Positions 1-7,288 are shown, numbered from the stretch's first letter. The stretch is 38,658 bases of DNA from UM-FILTER-38-24 sp041663205 (GCA_041663205.1 JBAZQZ010000008.1:1-38658); one strand, 5' to 3'. Numbers and translations are program-made. The notes: generated by a model from the sequence alone, not told the origin.

Positions 1-420
1 ACTTTCCCAATTTGTATCAACCACCCCATCAAGTTGTTTTGCATAAAATTGGCTCGCAGAGTCTCTTGGTTTGTCCGTCCCAAGCGACAAGTGAGGCCCG
101 CTACAAGTGCTTTTTCCGGAGAACCACGGCATATTTCCGGAATTTTTTACAAACACGGTAACCCTGAAAATTTCATTTGTATCTATTTTAAGTTTTCTGC
201 GAACGGAAATTGTTTGCGCGCTAAAATCCTGATTTTTCGGAGTTTCATATGCGCAATTCTCAGCCGGCTTTTTTGGCACCGCCGCCGCAATTTTAGTAGC
301 CTCGGTTACACCGAGAACGGATGCACTCATGCTCTTAGTATCGGCATTTGCAAGCCCCGAAAACATAATAGACATAGAGAGCAAAGAAACAATTCCGAAC
401 AAAAATTTATTTCTTTTCAT
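1..420 (-). CDS. Secreted protein with NBR1/Ig-like domain, 3' end outside window (partial)
   Basis: Reading the minus strand from the ATG at 420 gives an open frame with no stop before the window edge, so only the first 140 residues are present. Residues 1-26 form a signal peptide: basic MKRNK, a hydrophobic stretch and a likely cut after GLANA. After a short linker comes a beta-rich stretch with FRVTVFVKNSGNMPWFSG, which resembles the vkNtGt-pW signature of NBR1-like or CARDB-like Ig domains. Such domains are common in large secreted proteins of CPR bacteria and act as structural or adhesive modules. The start has a good -10/-35 pair upstream but no ribosome binding site. The function of the full protein cannot be told from this fragment. 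Export is well supported; the domain name is tentative. Confidence 0.75.
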   Translation of the reverse strand, partial: MKRNKFLFGIVSLLSMSIMFSGLANADTKSMSASVLGVTEATKIAAAVPKKPAENCAYETPKNQDFSAQTISVRRKLKIDTNEIFRVTVFVKNSGNMPWFSGKSTCSGPHLSLGTDKPRDSASQFYAKQLDGVVDTNWES

Positions 421-458
421 ATTGTTTTTTGTTTTAATTTTTATTTTTGACTAATAAT

Positions 459-487
459 ATTATACAATAAAACAGCGATAAACGCAA
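459..487 (-). promoter_or_regulatory. Promoter of the partial secreted protein
   Basis: On the minus strand, TTGCGT (482-487), a 17-bp spacer and a perfect TATAAT (459-464) precede the ATG at 420 by about 39 nt. The predicted leader is about 30 nt, AT-rich and without a Shine-Dalgarno sequence. Confidence 0.55.
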
Positions 488-524
488 CACGTTAATTAAT
501 AACAAACTCGGGGGGGGAATAAGT

Positions 525-1286
525 CTATTCATCACAGCTTCTCCGCCTTGAATCATTTAGCGCTCGGGGCAAAATTAAAGTTCTGATATTATTGGAAACC
601 GCCGAAGAACAAAGCCTCGAAGTAAACTTGTATTCTGCATTGAAAATAGGCTTGCCTTGTTCCGTGAACACCGATAAATCATCACATTCTTTATAAAAAT
701 GACATTCTTCATTTATGGTCAAATCATAGTAATCCACCAACTTATCGGCCAATTCCAGGGCATTCTTAAGGGCCACGGTAAGATTTCTTGCATGCGCTTC
801 ATTGGCAATGAATTTATTAAACGCCAGTTGATCCTTTTTTGTCAGCTTGAATCCTGTTTTATTTGAATATCCGTCGACATTATCCGGTTCAACTCCGTCA
901 CAGCCTTTTAAAACCGCAAGATCCAACCGCGCCAGCATGACGTCCGAAACATCCTTAGCGCGAATATCCAGCCATCTTTCTCCTTTCCATCCGTCCAGCG
1001 GTTTTCCGAGAGAAGAAGAATTAAATTTATCAAAATCGCTACGCCAATTTTCCGCGGAACCGGCGGAAAAATAACAAAATACTTTTTTGCCGGAAGATTT
1101 TAATTCGGAAATCGTTTCAGCGGAAGTATCAAATAAATCTATGTCATATACATCAACATCATAGTCTTGGTTGATGGTTCCCGTTAATTGCCATTGCCAA
1201 GTGGTGTCTACGGTAGGCCGATACCAGTCGCCTTCTGTTAAAGGAAGCAACATTGCAATACCTATTGTGGCGATAATTTTTAACAA
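525..1286 (-). CDS. GH114-like endo-alpha-1,4-polygalactosaminidase-type glycosidase
   Basis: This 253-residue protein has the features of glycoside hydrolase family 114 (TIM barrel, endo-alpha-1,4-polygalactosaminidase-related). Visible motifs are TWQWQLTG near residue 30, VYDIDLFDT near 47, KVFCYFSAGSAENWR near 68, the EPDNVDGY acidic loop near 133 and LTINEECHFY near 190. The acidic residues of the EPDNVD and NEE motifs are the natural catalytic candidates. The N-terminal hydrophobic segment suggests export. The frame opens with TTG at 1286; an ATG occurs 11 codons later, so the exact start is uncertain. It is the last gene of the dgt-nrdR operon, starting 3 bp after the membrane-protein stop. 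Related enzymes act on galactosamine-containing exopolysaccharide, so a role in trimming own or neighbouring surface glycans is an inference. Confidence 0.75.
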   Translation of the reverse strand: MLKIIATIGIAMLLPLTEGDWYRPTVDTTWQWQLTGTINQDYDVDVYDIDLFDTSAETISELKSSGKKVFCYFSAGSAENWRSDFDKFNSSSLGKPLDGWKGERWLDIRAKDVSDVMLARLDLAVLKGCDGVEPDNVDGYSNKTGFKLTKKDQLAFNKFIANEAHARNLTVALKNALELADKLVDYYDLTINEECHFYKECDDLSVFTEQGKPIFNAEYKFTSRLCSSAVSNNIRTLILPRALNDSRRRSCDE

Positions 1287-1289
1287 AAT

Positions 1290-2126
1290 TTATTTTTGGA
1301 TTATTTTAATTTTCATCTTTTTTCCCGGCCTGTGAAGTCCCAACCTGTATTTTTTAACGCCCTTGGGAATTTCCATAACGCCGGCATCTACCAACGTTTG
1401 ATTGTAATATCGCAATTTTCCGACACTTTCCAAAACCTCCTGCCCGGATTCAAGCACAGGCAGGAGCTTTCCGCCGAGCCTCAAATTCTGCAAATCCCTC
1501 AGCGTTAATAGAACCAAAACCAATATCGAAGACATCAAAACCAGCAAAAATTGAAAAAACGGTTGATTCGTATTTATATAAAAAAGACAAAACAAAATCA
1601 CAATCACAAGACACACAAGCACTGTCCACTGTCCCGTCGTCAACCTCTCCTTGGAAATAACGGAATTTTTATTTCGGACACTTTCTATCGACAAAAGAAT
1701 GGAAAACATATTTGCATAAAGGCTGTCCGCACTCTTTTCGCTAATTCCGTACAAAGATTTGTAGATATTTCCAATATGCGGAGCAGTACCTTTATAATAA
1801 TCGGTTATTTCGCTCTCAAAGGCCGCGACATAATAATTATCAATGCTACCGGCTATTTTACCAGCAAACTCCTCCCCGTACACTTTAGCCGTTTTAAATA
1901 AAGAGTAAAAATACGCATCCTCATCACTTATAAGTTGTCTGACCTGATCATAACGGGTATTAAGTCTGGAAATAAAAAATCCCGCGAGAATGGCGAACAA
2001 AAAAGAAGAAACCGTCAGCACCGTCTCGACAACAGGTGTCGATCCGACTCCCGGAACAAAAAGAGCCAACGGTACAAAAACCACAATCGAAAGCAAACTG
2101 CCTGTTATTGCGTCAATATATTTCAT
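1290..2126 (-). CDS. Four-helix membrane protein, DUF4239-like
   Basis: A 278-residue protein of unknown function. Two hydrophobic helices lie at about residues 9-29 and 35-55 and another two at about 167-187 and 191-211. Between them is a soluble stretch of about 110 residues rich in aromatic and charged residues, and the C-terminal tail is basic. This 2+2 helix layout with a central cytoplasmic region resembles the bestrophin-like DUF4239 family, but I see no diagnostic motif and the assignment is tentative. Its ATG overlaps the nrdR stop by 4 bp (ATGA), and the GH114 gene follows after 3 bp, so it is co-transcribed and probably translationally coupled. Its place between a nucleotide regulator and a secreted glycosidase does not reveal its job. 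Confidence 0.6.
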   Translation of the reverse strand: MKYIDAITGSLLSIVVFVPLALFVPGVGSTPVVETVLTVSSFLFAILAGFFISRLNTRYDQVRQLISDEDAYFYSLFKTAKVYGEEFAGKIAGSIDNYYVAAFESEITDYYKGTAPHIGNIYKSLYGISEKSADSLYANMFSILLSIESVRNKNSVISKERLTTGQWTVLVCLVIVILFCLFYINTNQPFFQFLLVLMSSILVLVLLTLRDLQNLRLGGKLLPVLESGQEVLESVGKLRYYNQTLVDAGVMEIPKGVKKYRLGLHRPGKKMKIKIIQK

Positions 2127-2572
2127 AATTTTGAAAGTTTTTGAAGTTCTTTTTTAAAAGTATCGATATCCTTAAATTGCCTGTAAACAGACGCAAACCT
2201 TATGTACGCAACCTCATCCAATTCTTTCAACGCGTTCATAATTCCTTCTCCTATAATACCGCTGTCGACCTCTTTCCCGAGATTCGACCAATCTTCCTCA
2301 AGTCTGTTCAACATTTGGCTCACCTGCTCTTCGGTGATTTTTCTCTTCTCGCAAGCCTTCCAGATGCCCTTTTCAAGCTTGCTTCGATCGTACGCTTCGC
2401 GCGATCCGTCTTTTTTCACAACAATAAACTTATTTACTTCGACTCTTTCAAAAGTGGTAAATCTGTATTTGCATTTCTCGCATTCTCGTCTTCTGCGAAC
2501 GGCTTTGTGGCCGTCTGTTTCACGAGAATCAAGGACGCACGTATCTCCTTTTTGGCATTTTGGACAATTCAT
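2123..2572 (-). CDS. nrdR: Transcriptional repressor NrdR
   Basis: 149 residues, the usual NrdR length. The N-terminal zinc ribbon has two CxxC pairs (MNCPKC and CEKCKYRF) with the typical RRRRECEKC stretch, followed by RFTTFERVE. The ATP-cone domain (about residues 46-136) carries VVKKDGSREAYDRSKL and the VAYIRFASVYRQF signature. NrdR senses ATP/dATP and represses ribonucleotide reductase genes. It lies 12 bp downstream of the dGTPase-like gene in the same operon, so the two proteins would both tune the dNTP pool. No ribonucleotide reductase gene is in this window. No Shine-Dalgarno sequence precedes the ATG. The identification is firm. Confidence 0.95.
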   Translation of the reverse strand: MNCPKCQKGDTCVLDSRETDGHKAVRRRRECEKCKYRFTTFERVEVNKFIVVKKDGSREAYDRSKLEKGIWKACEKRKITEEQVSQMLNRLEEDWSNLGKEVDSGIIGEGIMNALKELDEVAYIRFASVYRQFKDIDTFKKELQKLSKL

Positions 2573-2584
2573 CTGAATCCAAGT

Positions 2585-3667
2585 TTAATGTATTTTTGAA
2601 ATCTTTTCAAATACGTCGGCAAGAAAAAAATCAGTCATTCCTGCGATATAATCTTTTATTGCAATAATCAGTGAATTTTTTTCACCGCGCCCCGCGCTTA
2701 TTTTTCCCGGAAATTCATTCGGGTTTTTCACGTAAAACTCAAAAACTTTTTTTATCATATTCTTTCCTTTTTTGACTTTGTTGAAAATTTTCGGATTCAT
2801 GTAAAAATTTTCGAGCAAATATTTTCTTAATTGTTTTATGTTTTCGGACATCTCGTCGTTGAATTTCACGATCATGTTTTTCTCAGCTTGTTCACATAAA
2901 TCCTCGATCATCATGGAAAGAATATTGCTGATAATTCGCGAAATAAAAACATCTTTATTCTTGATTTCTCCGTATTTTTTATAAACATTTTTTTCCGCCA
3001 TGTTCCACAAAGTTTTTTTCTTAAGTTCAGAAATTTTCAAAAATCCTCCGCGAATACCATCATCCAAATCATGATTCGTATACGCGATTTCGTCCGCGAT
3101 ATTTACAACTTGCGCTTCCAAATGAGGAGCGACCTCGAAAACTTTTCCATTCTGATCAAAAACGGTTTGATGTTTTATCAGTCCGTCCAAAACTTCAAAA
3201 GTGAGATTTAGCCCGTCGAAATCGGGATAAGCCTTCTCAAGTTTTTCAACAATTCTTCGACTTTGTTCGTTATGTTCAAAATGCATGCCACCCGCCTGTC
3301 CGGCCGGCAGGTATTTTTTCATCATTTCATCAAGCGCATCCTCGCCACCGTGCCCGAAAGGAGGATGTCCGAGATCGTGTGCAAGCGCTATAACTTCACA
3401 TAAATCCTCATTTAAGCCCAGTCTTCTCGCCAAATCTCTGCTGATTTGTGCGACCTCCAAAGAATGAGTCAAACGCGTCCGAAAATGATCTCCGCTCCCC
3501 GCGGTAAATACCTGAGTTTTGGCTTCCAGTCGCCTAAAAGCTTTACTGTGAAGAATTCTGTTTTGATCTTTTTGAAAAGGGGTTCTTTTATCATCGGGAT
3601 CTTTTTCCTCAAATTTACGCCCGAGACTCTTTTTAACCGCATGTTTTTTAAGATTTTCGTAAGCCAT
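2585..3667 (-). CDS. dgt: dGTPase-like dNTP triphosphohydrolase (HD domain)
   Basis: HD-superfamily protein of the deoxyguanosinetriphosphate triphosphohydrolase-like family, which cleaves dNTPs to deoxynucleosides and triphosphate. The metal site is clear: H68 (TRLTHSLEV), H97-D98 (IALAHDLGHPPFGHGGEDAL) and a later ADEIAYTNHDLDDG motif. I chose the ATG at 3667 (MAYENLKK) because the upstream in-frame extension is hydrophobic, not family-like, and covers the divergent promoter region. This gives 360 residues. An extra LPAGQAGG stretch at residues 120-127 interrupts the loop before the FEHNEQSRRIV helix and is encoded by a GC-rich palindrome. It heads the operon with nrdR. The N-terminal RILHSKAFRRLEAKTQV block is characteristic of the family. 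Confidence 0.93.
   Translation of the reverse strand: MAYENLKKHAVKKSLGRKFEEKDPDDKRTPFQKDQNRILHSKAFRRLEAKTQVFTAGSGDHFRTRLTHSLEVAQISRDLARRLGLNEDLCEVIALAHDLGHPPFGHGGEDALDEMMKKYLPAGQAGGMHFEHNEQSRRIVEKLEKAYPDFDGLNLTFEVLDGLIKHQTVFDQNGKVFEVAPHLEAQVVNIADEIAYTNHDLDDGIRGGFLKISELKKKTLWNMAEKNVYKKYGEIKNKDVFISRIISNILSMMIEDLCEQAEKNMIVKFNDEMSENIKQLRKYLLENFYMNPKIFNKVKKGKNMIKKVFEFYVKNPNEFPGKISAGRGEKNSLIIAIKDYIAGMTDFFLADVFEKISKIH
3290..3312 (-). repeat. GC-rich palindromic insertion inside dgt (PAGQAG type)
   Basis: On the plus strand the core reads CCTGTCCGGCCGGCAGG: an 8-bp CCGGCCGG centre flanked by CCTG and CAGG with one bulged T. It is far more GC-rich than its surroundings. In the minus-strand frame it encodes LPAGQAGG as an addition to the HD domain. 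The length is a multiple of three, so the frame is kept. Short in-frame palindromes giving PAGQAG/PAGRQAG peptides recur in some CPR genomes, which is from general knowledge and was not searched here. Confidence 0.7.
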
Positions 3668-3671
3668 ATCC

Positions 3672-3700
3672 TTGAAATTAAGCCGTAAATATGATATACT
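3672..3700 (+). promoter_or_regulatory. Promoter of the 105-residue protein gene
   Basis: TTGAAA (3672-3677), a 17-bp spacer and TATACT (3695-3700), with an extended TGA before the -10. The predicted leader is about 19 nt of A-rich sequence without a Shine-Dalgarno motif. Confidence 0.7.
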
Positions 3701-3719
3701 AACACGATAAATAAAACAA
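3691..3719 (-). promoter_or_regulatory. Promoter of the dgt-nrdR operon
   Basis: On the minus strand, TTGTTT (3714-3719), a 17-bp spacer and TATCAT (3691-3696) lie 23 nt before the dgt ATG. The -10 box overlaps the -10 box of the divergent plus-strand promoter by 2 bp, so the two promoters cannot be occupied at once. Confidence 0.45.
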
Positions 3720-3725
3720 AAAAAT

Positions 3726-4043
3726 ATGGCGGAAACATTGGTGCAAGAAAAAAACAAATCAAATCTTTCTCCGGTGGCGCAAGAAGTTATGCCCTACATG
3801 GAGCGTCTTTCCGAAAGATTTAGAATAAGGGGTCTTGTGGAATTGGCCAACAAATTGATAAGACAGGATCTTTCAAAGCAAATACTGAATCCCGAGGATA
3901 AAAAAGATTTTAATATGGTCGTCGACGACGTAAGAACGCAAATGATGGAAGACCTGAAGGATGACGAAAAAGGCATGACAATCGTGGCGAATTATTTGGA
4001 CAAAATTCAGGGGATAACACAATCGGAAGACGTAAGTAATTAG
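3726..4043 (+). CDS. Small acidic helical protein of unknown function
   Basis: A 105-residue protein that I do not recognise. It is predicted to be almost all helical, with alternating charged and hydrophobic residues, no cysteine, no signal peptide and no membrane segment. It is acidic toward the C-terminus (MMEDLKDDEKG). It has its own good promoter (TTGAAA-17-TATACT) and is followed within 30 bp by a strong terminator-like hairpin, so it is probably a single-gene transcript. That arrangement argues that it is a real gene and suggests substantial expression. The gene is divergent from dgt with overlapping promoters. A regulatory or ribosome/RNAP-associated role is possible but not supported by any motif. 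Confidence 0.8.
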   Translation: MAETLVQEKNKSNLSPVAQEVMPYMERLSERFRIRGLVELANKLIRQDLSKQILNPEDKKDFNMVVDDVRTQMMEDLKDDEKGMTIVANYLDKIQGITQSEDVSN

Positions 4044-4066
4044 TGACTTTTCTTTTCCTCTCTGAT

Positions 4067-4096
4067 AACCTTTAAGCCGAACTTAAAGGTTTTTTT
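4067..4096 (+). terminator. Intrinsic terminator abutting the xer start codon
   Basis: A perfect 10-bp stem, AACCTTTAAG (4067-4076) with CTTAAAGGTT (4082-4091), a 5-nt loop and then an unbroken T run ending at 4096. The ATG of the recombinase begins at 4097, directly after the last T. Confidence 0.85.
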
Positions 4097-5002
4097 ATGA
4101 AATTTTCCGAACACTTACAAAAATTTTTGGAATATCTTGAAATCACAAAAAACAAATCCAAAAAAACTTTGGAAAACTATGCCCACTATCTAAAAAGATT
4201 TCTGGAATTTTTGGACAAAGATATCGCACCCGAACGCGTCACACTCGAAGACATAAATAAATACCGACTTTACTTGAATCGCCTAACCGACGCGAAAGGA
4301 AACACACTTTCATCAAAGACCCAAAACTACCATATCATAGCCCTCCGCGCATTTTTGAAATATCTCATAAAACAAGATATCGAAACGCTCGCTCCGGAAA
4401 AAATCGAGCTTTCAAAAATACCGGAACGCACTGTCGAAGTGATGAGCCGCGAAGAACTGGAAAGTGTTTTTAACGCGGTGGATAAAACAAAAAATCCGGG
4501 AATTAGAGACACTGCGATTTTGGAAACGCTTTATTCTACGGGCCTTCGTGTAAGTGAATTAAAAAACTTAAATCGCGACCAAGTGGACTTAAAAAGAAAA
4601 GAATTTATGGTCAGAGGCAAGGGCAAAAAACCGAGAATAGTTTTTCTTTCAAAAAACGCGGTCACGGCAATAGAAAATTATTTAAAAACCCGCGCCGACA
4701 ATTTCAAACCGCTTTTTATAAACAACACAAAAATATCTGACATTTTGGAAGAAGAAAAACACAGATTAACTGCGGTAAGTATTGAAAAATTAGTACGAAA
4801 ATACGCGCTAAAAGCCGGATTAATAAAAAAAATTACACCTCACACTTTCCGCCACAGCTACGCAACCGAACTCTTGATAAACGGCGCAGACATCCGCTCT
4901 GTCCAAGAAATGCTCGGCCACAGCTCCATCACCACCACCCAAGTCTACACCCACGTCACCAACAAAAAACTTCGAGAAATCCACGAAAAGTTTCACAAAT
5001 AA
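4097..5002 (+). CDS. xerC: Tyrosine recombinase, XerC/XerD type
   Basis: 301 residues, a normal Xer length. The N-terminal core-binding SAM-like domain (about 1-95) begins LEYLEITKNKSKKTLENYAHYLKRF. The catalytic domain carries all expected residues: R151 (STGLRVSEL), a lysine in the RGKGKK turn near 175-178, H249-x-x-R252 (PHTFRHSYATELL), H275 (LGHSSITTTQVYTH) and the Tyr284 nucleophile. It fits chromosome-dimer resolution at dif as the single Xer of a small genome, or a phage-like integrase; the lack of phage genes nearby favours Xer. The start must be the ATG at 4097 because the fold begins within 10 residues. That ATG follows a terminator T-tract with no space for a ribosome binding site. 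The cysteine-rich protein gene follows after 2 bp. Confidence 0.92.
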   Translation: MKFSEHLQKFLEYLEITKNKSKKTLENYAHYLKRFLEFLDKDIAPERVTLEDINKYRLYLNRLTDAKGNTLSSKTQNYHIIALRAFLKYLIKQDIETLAPEKIELSKIPERTVEVMSREELESVFNAVDKTKNPGIRDTAILETLYSTGLRVSELKNLNRDQVDLKRKEFMVRGKGKKPRIVFLSKNAVTAIENYLKTRADNFKPLFINNTKISDILEEEKHRLTAVSIEKLVRKYALKAGLIKKITPHTFRHSYATELLINGADIRSVQEMLGHSSITTTQVYTHVTNKKLREIHEKFHK

Positions 5003-5004
5003 AA

Positions 5005-6573
5005 ATGATAAAAGAATGTAAAAAATGTAGCGAAAAATTTGAGATTTCCAAAGAAGATATCGTTTTTTATAAAAAAATAGATGTATGTGGTCCAACATTT
5101 TGTCCCGATTGCCGTCAACAAAGACGTTTGTCCTTCAGAAATGAAAGAAACCTATACAAAAGAAAATGCGACGCCACAGGCAAAGAAATAATTTCAATTT
5201 ATTCACCCGACAAACCTTTCAAAGTTTATTCACAAGAAATTTGGTGGTCGGACAAATGGAATGCACTTGATTACGGAAAAGATTTCAATTTTTCTCGTAC
5301 CTTTTTTGAGCAATTCGCTGAACTAATGAAAGAAGTGCCAAGACTCGCACTGATAAATAGAAACAGCGAAAACAGTCTTTACACAAACATTTGCGAGCAA
5401 AATAAAAATTGTTATATGTTGGTTGAAAGCAGTAACAATGAAGACTGTTTATATAGCCACTGGATACAAAAATCCAAAGATTGTGTAGACATGAGTTTTT
5501 GTACCGAATGCGAAAATTGTTATGAATGTTTCGAATGTCAAAAAAGTTATAGATTACTATTCTCGGTAAATTGCGATAATTGTTCAGACTCATGTTTTTT
5601 AAAAAATTGCACAGGATGCAGAAATTGTTTTGGGTGCATAAACATGGGCCAAAAACAGTATTACATATTCAATAAGCCTTATTCTGAAGATGATTACAAA
5701 AATAAAATAAAAACATTAAAACAAGATTTGCTCAAAGACACAGAAACTACAAAAAAACATTTCAAAAATTTCTGCCTGAAATCCCCAAATAAATACGCTG
5801 AAATAATTCGTAGTCAAAATTGTGGTGGAAATTACATTTCAAATAGTAAAGATTGCGAAAATTGTTTCCACGCAAATAATGCGGAAAACTGCAAAAATTC
5901 TGTGCATGTTTGGAGAAACAGCAAATTTGTTTATGACTGCGACACAGTCGGAATGGATAGTGAATTGGCTTATGAATGCATAAATACAGCCATAAATAGT
6001 TATAATAATAAATTTTGTAACAGATGCTGGACGGTTTCGGAAAGTTTTTATAGTGATGATTGTGACAATTCGAGTAATCTATTTGGATGCATCGGACTTA
6101 ATCACAAAAAATACTGCATATTAAATAAAGAATACAAAAAAGAAGAGTACGAAGAACTTCTAAAAAAGATAATAAATCACATGAAAAAAACAGGGGAATG
6201 GGGTGAATTTTTTCCGGCAACACTTTCTCCGTTTGAATATTATGAAACTGTGGCGAATGATTATTTCCCGCTTGAATCAGGCAAAAACAAGAAACAAATT
6301 TCATCAATCAAAGGTTTGCCGACATGCAATGAATGCGGAAAAAAATATAAAAGTACAGATTACGAAAAGAAATTCTACAAAAGATTATCTCTTCCAACTC
6401 CACAAAATTGCCCGGATTGTCGACATAAAACAAGAATGCAGTGGGAAAATCCTAGAAAATTAATTGAAAGAACCTGCGACAAATGCGGAACAAGCATAAA
6501 AACAACTTACCAAAAAGAAAGCAAAGAAATAATTTATTGCGAGAAATGTTATCTGGCCTACTATTTCAAGTAA
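5005..6573 (+). CDS. Cysteine-rich multi-zinc-finger protein, CPR type, function unknown
   Basis: A 522-residue protein with 42 cysteines. The N-terminus is a treble-clef-like finger (CKKC at 5-8, then CGPTFCPDC), followed by a conserved-looking block YKRKCDATGKEIISIYSPDK. The middle has two related halves. Each is a ladder of CxxC pairs about 3-6 residues apart and ends in a module FGC-x7-YxIxNKxYxxxxY (FGCINMGQKQYYIFNKPY and FGCIGLNHKKYCILNKEY). The C-terminus has two more zinc ribbons (CNEC/CPDC and CDKC/CEKC). I know this architecture as a widespread uncharacterised family in CPR genomes; no biochemical role is known to me. No signal peptide or membrane segment is seen. The gene starts 2 bp after the recombinase stop, so the two are coupled. 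Nucleic-acid binding by a metal-stapled solenoid is an inference. Confidence 0.85.
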   Translation: MIKECKKCSEKFEISKEDIVFYKKIDVCGPTFCPDCRQQRRLSFRNERNLYKRKCDATGKEIISIYSPDKPFKVYSQEIWWSDKWNALDYGKDFNFSRTFFEQFAELMKEVPRLALINRNSENSLYTNICEQNKNCYMLVESSNNEDCLYSHWIQKSKDCVDMSFCTECENCYECFECQKSYRLLFSVNCDNCSDSCFLKNCTGCRNCFGCINMGQKQYYIFNKPYSEDDYKNKIKTLKQDLLKDTETTKKHFKNFCLKSPNKYAEIIRSQNCGGNYISNSKDCENCFHANNAENCKNSVHVWRNSKFVYDCDTVGMDSELAYECINTAINSYNNKFCNRCWTVSESFYSDDCDNSSNLFGCIGLNHKKYCILNKEYKKEEYEELLKKIINHMKKTGEWGEFFPATLSPFEYYETVANDYFPLESGKNKKQISSIKGLPTCNECGKKYKSTDYEKKFYKRLSLPTPQNCPDCRHKTRMQWENPRKLIERTCDKCGTSIKTTYQKESKEIIYCEKCYLAYYFK

Positions 6574-7094
6574 TCCGCCAACTGCTTCTCAACGACGGTA
6601 CAATCTTGGTATTCGGCATATCCATTTTCATCGCTGGTAGGGATTGCTCCGGCACTACAATAAGCATACCCCCAAAGTATGTTTCCGGAGATTAACTTTA
6701 AAGCGGTTTTTGATCCAAGTTCTCCACATGCACTAACTTTCTCGAAATCTTTCTCAGTCAAACCGTAACTTGGAACCGAGTACACTTCCAATCTACTCCA
6801 TAAATTATTTTCAGCTTCATACAAAACCAATCTTTTAACATCTCCATTCATAACTTTATCCGCATAAGCCTTGGTAAAATCATCACAAACAGAAACTATT
6901 ACCGATTTCTCGTCTTTATTCGTAACCACAGAATAATTGGCAAGATTTTCAATTTTATCTTTCAAAGAAGTCGTTGTTATTTGAACAACAGGAGTGGTCT
7001 CGTTTTCAGCGACAGGAGTTGTTTGTGTCTGCGCACAGCCAACAAGCCCAATAGCCACAACACCAACAAAGAAAATAAATTTCAAATTTTTCAT
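6561..7094 (-). CDS. Putative lipoprotein
   Basis: A 177-residue protein with a type II signal peptide: MKNLKF, a hydrophobic core and the lipobox LVGC with the lipidated cysteine at position 20. A Thr/Pro/Glu-rich linker follows and then a globular domain of about 130 residues with four further cysteines that could form disulfides. I do not recognise the domain. The last 13 bp overlap the end of the cysteine-rich protein gene in convergent orientation. It would be anchored on the outer face of the single membrane. A promoter lies about 28-57 nt upstream. The lipoprotein nature is firm; the function is unknown. Confidence 0.8.
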   Translation of the reverse strand: MKNLKFIFFVGVVAIGLVGCAQTQTTPVAENETTPVVQITTTSLKDKIENLANYSVVTNKDEKSVIVSVCDDFTKAYADKVMNGDVKRLVLYEAENNLWSRLEVYSVPSYGLTEKDFEKVSACGELGSKTALKLISGNILWGYAYCSAGAIPTSDENGYAEYQDCTVVEKQLADYLK

Positions 7095-7121
7095 GCGGAG
7101 AAATTAATAATAATTTAGCGA

Positions 7122-7151
7122 AGCATAGCACCTTTTATTGACTGGGCACAA
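7122..7151 (-). promoter_or_regulatory. Promoter of the lipoprotein gene
   Basis: On the minus strand, TTGTGC (7146-7151), an 18-bp spacer and TATGCT (7122-7127) with an extended TGC element. The sequence just downstream, TGCTTCGCTAAA, also occurs upstream of tRNA-Glu near 36420. Confidence 0.4.
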
Positions 7152-7182
7152 CCTGCTGATTAAACAAGTCATAATTTGTGAT

Positions 7183-7217
7183 CACTTAAAATTTTCATTA
7201 AAAAATTATAAAAAGAT
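7183..7217 (-). repeat. Degenerate copy of a dispersed AT-rich intergenic element
   Basis: The stretch from CACTTAAAATTTTCATTAAA onward resembles the 28-bp element found at 16783 and 24091. It matches at most positions but lacks the CGACA end. It lies upstream of the minus-strand lipoprotein gene, in the same relative orientation as the other copies. The region is AT-rich, so chance similarity is possible. Confidence 0.3.
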
Positions 7218-7232
7218 ATTTTTCCAAACCTC

Positions 7233-7261
7233 TTGAACTCAGGATAAACATGAGCTATTTT
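7233..7261 (+). promoter_or_regulatory. Candidate promoter of the Panacea toxin-antitoxin pair
   Basis: TTGAAC (7233-7238), a 17-bp spacer and TATTTT (7256-7261), with TATACC a few bases further on as an alternative -10. The leader to the ATG at 7289 is about 20 nt and has no Shine-Dalgarno sequence. Confidence 0.4.
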
Positions 7262-7288
7262 TATACCGTAGTAAATAAATAAACCAAT

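Noticed and set aside
34..450. A plus-strand ORF of 138 codons
   Set aside because: It is antisense to a convincing signal-peptide protein on the minus strand and is basic and low-complexity, typical of a shadow frame.
3668..3757. N-terminal extension of the dGTPase-like protein
   Set aside because: The extra 30 residues do not match the family and would cover both divergent promoters.
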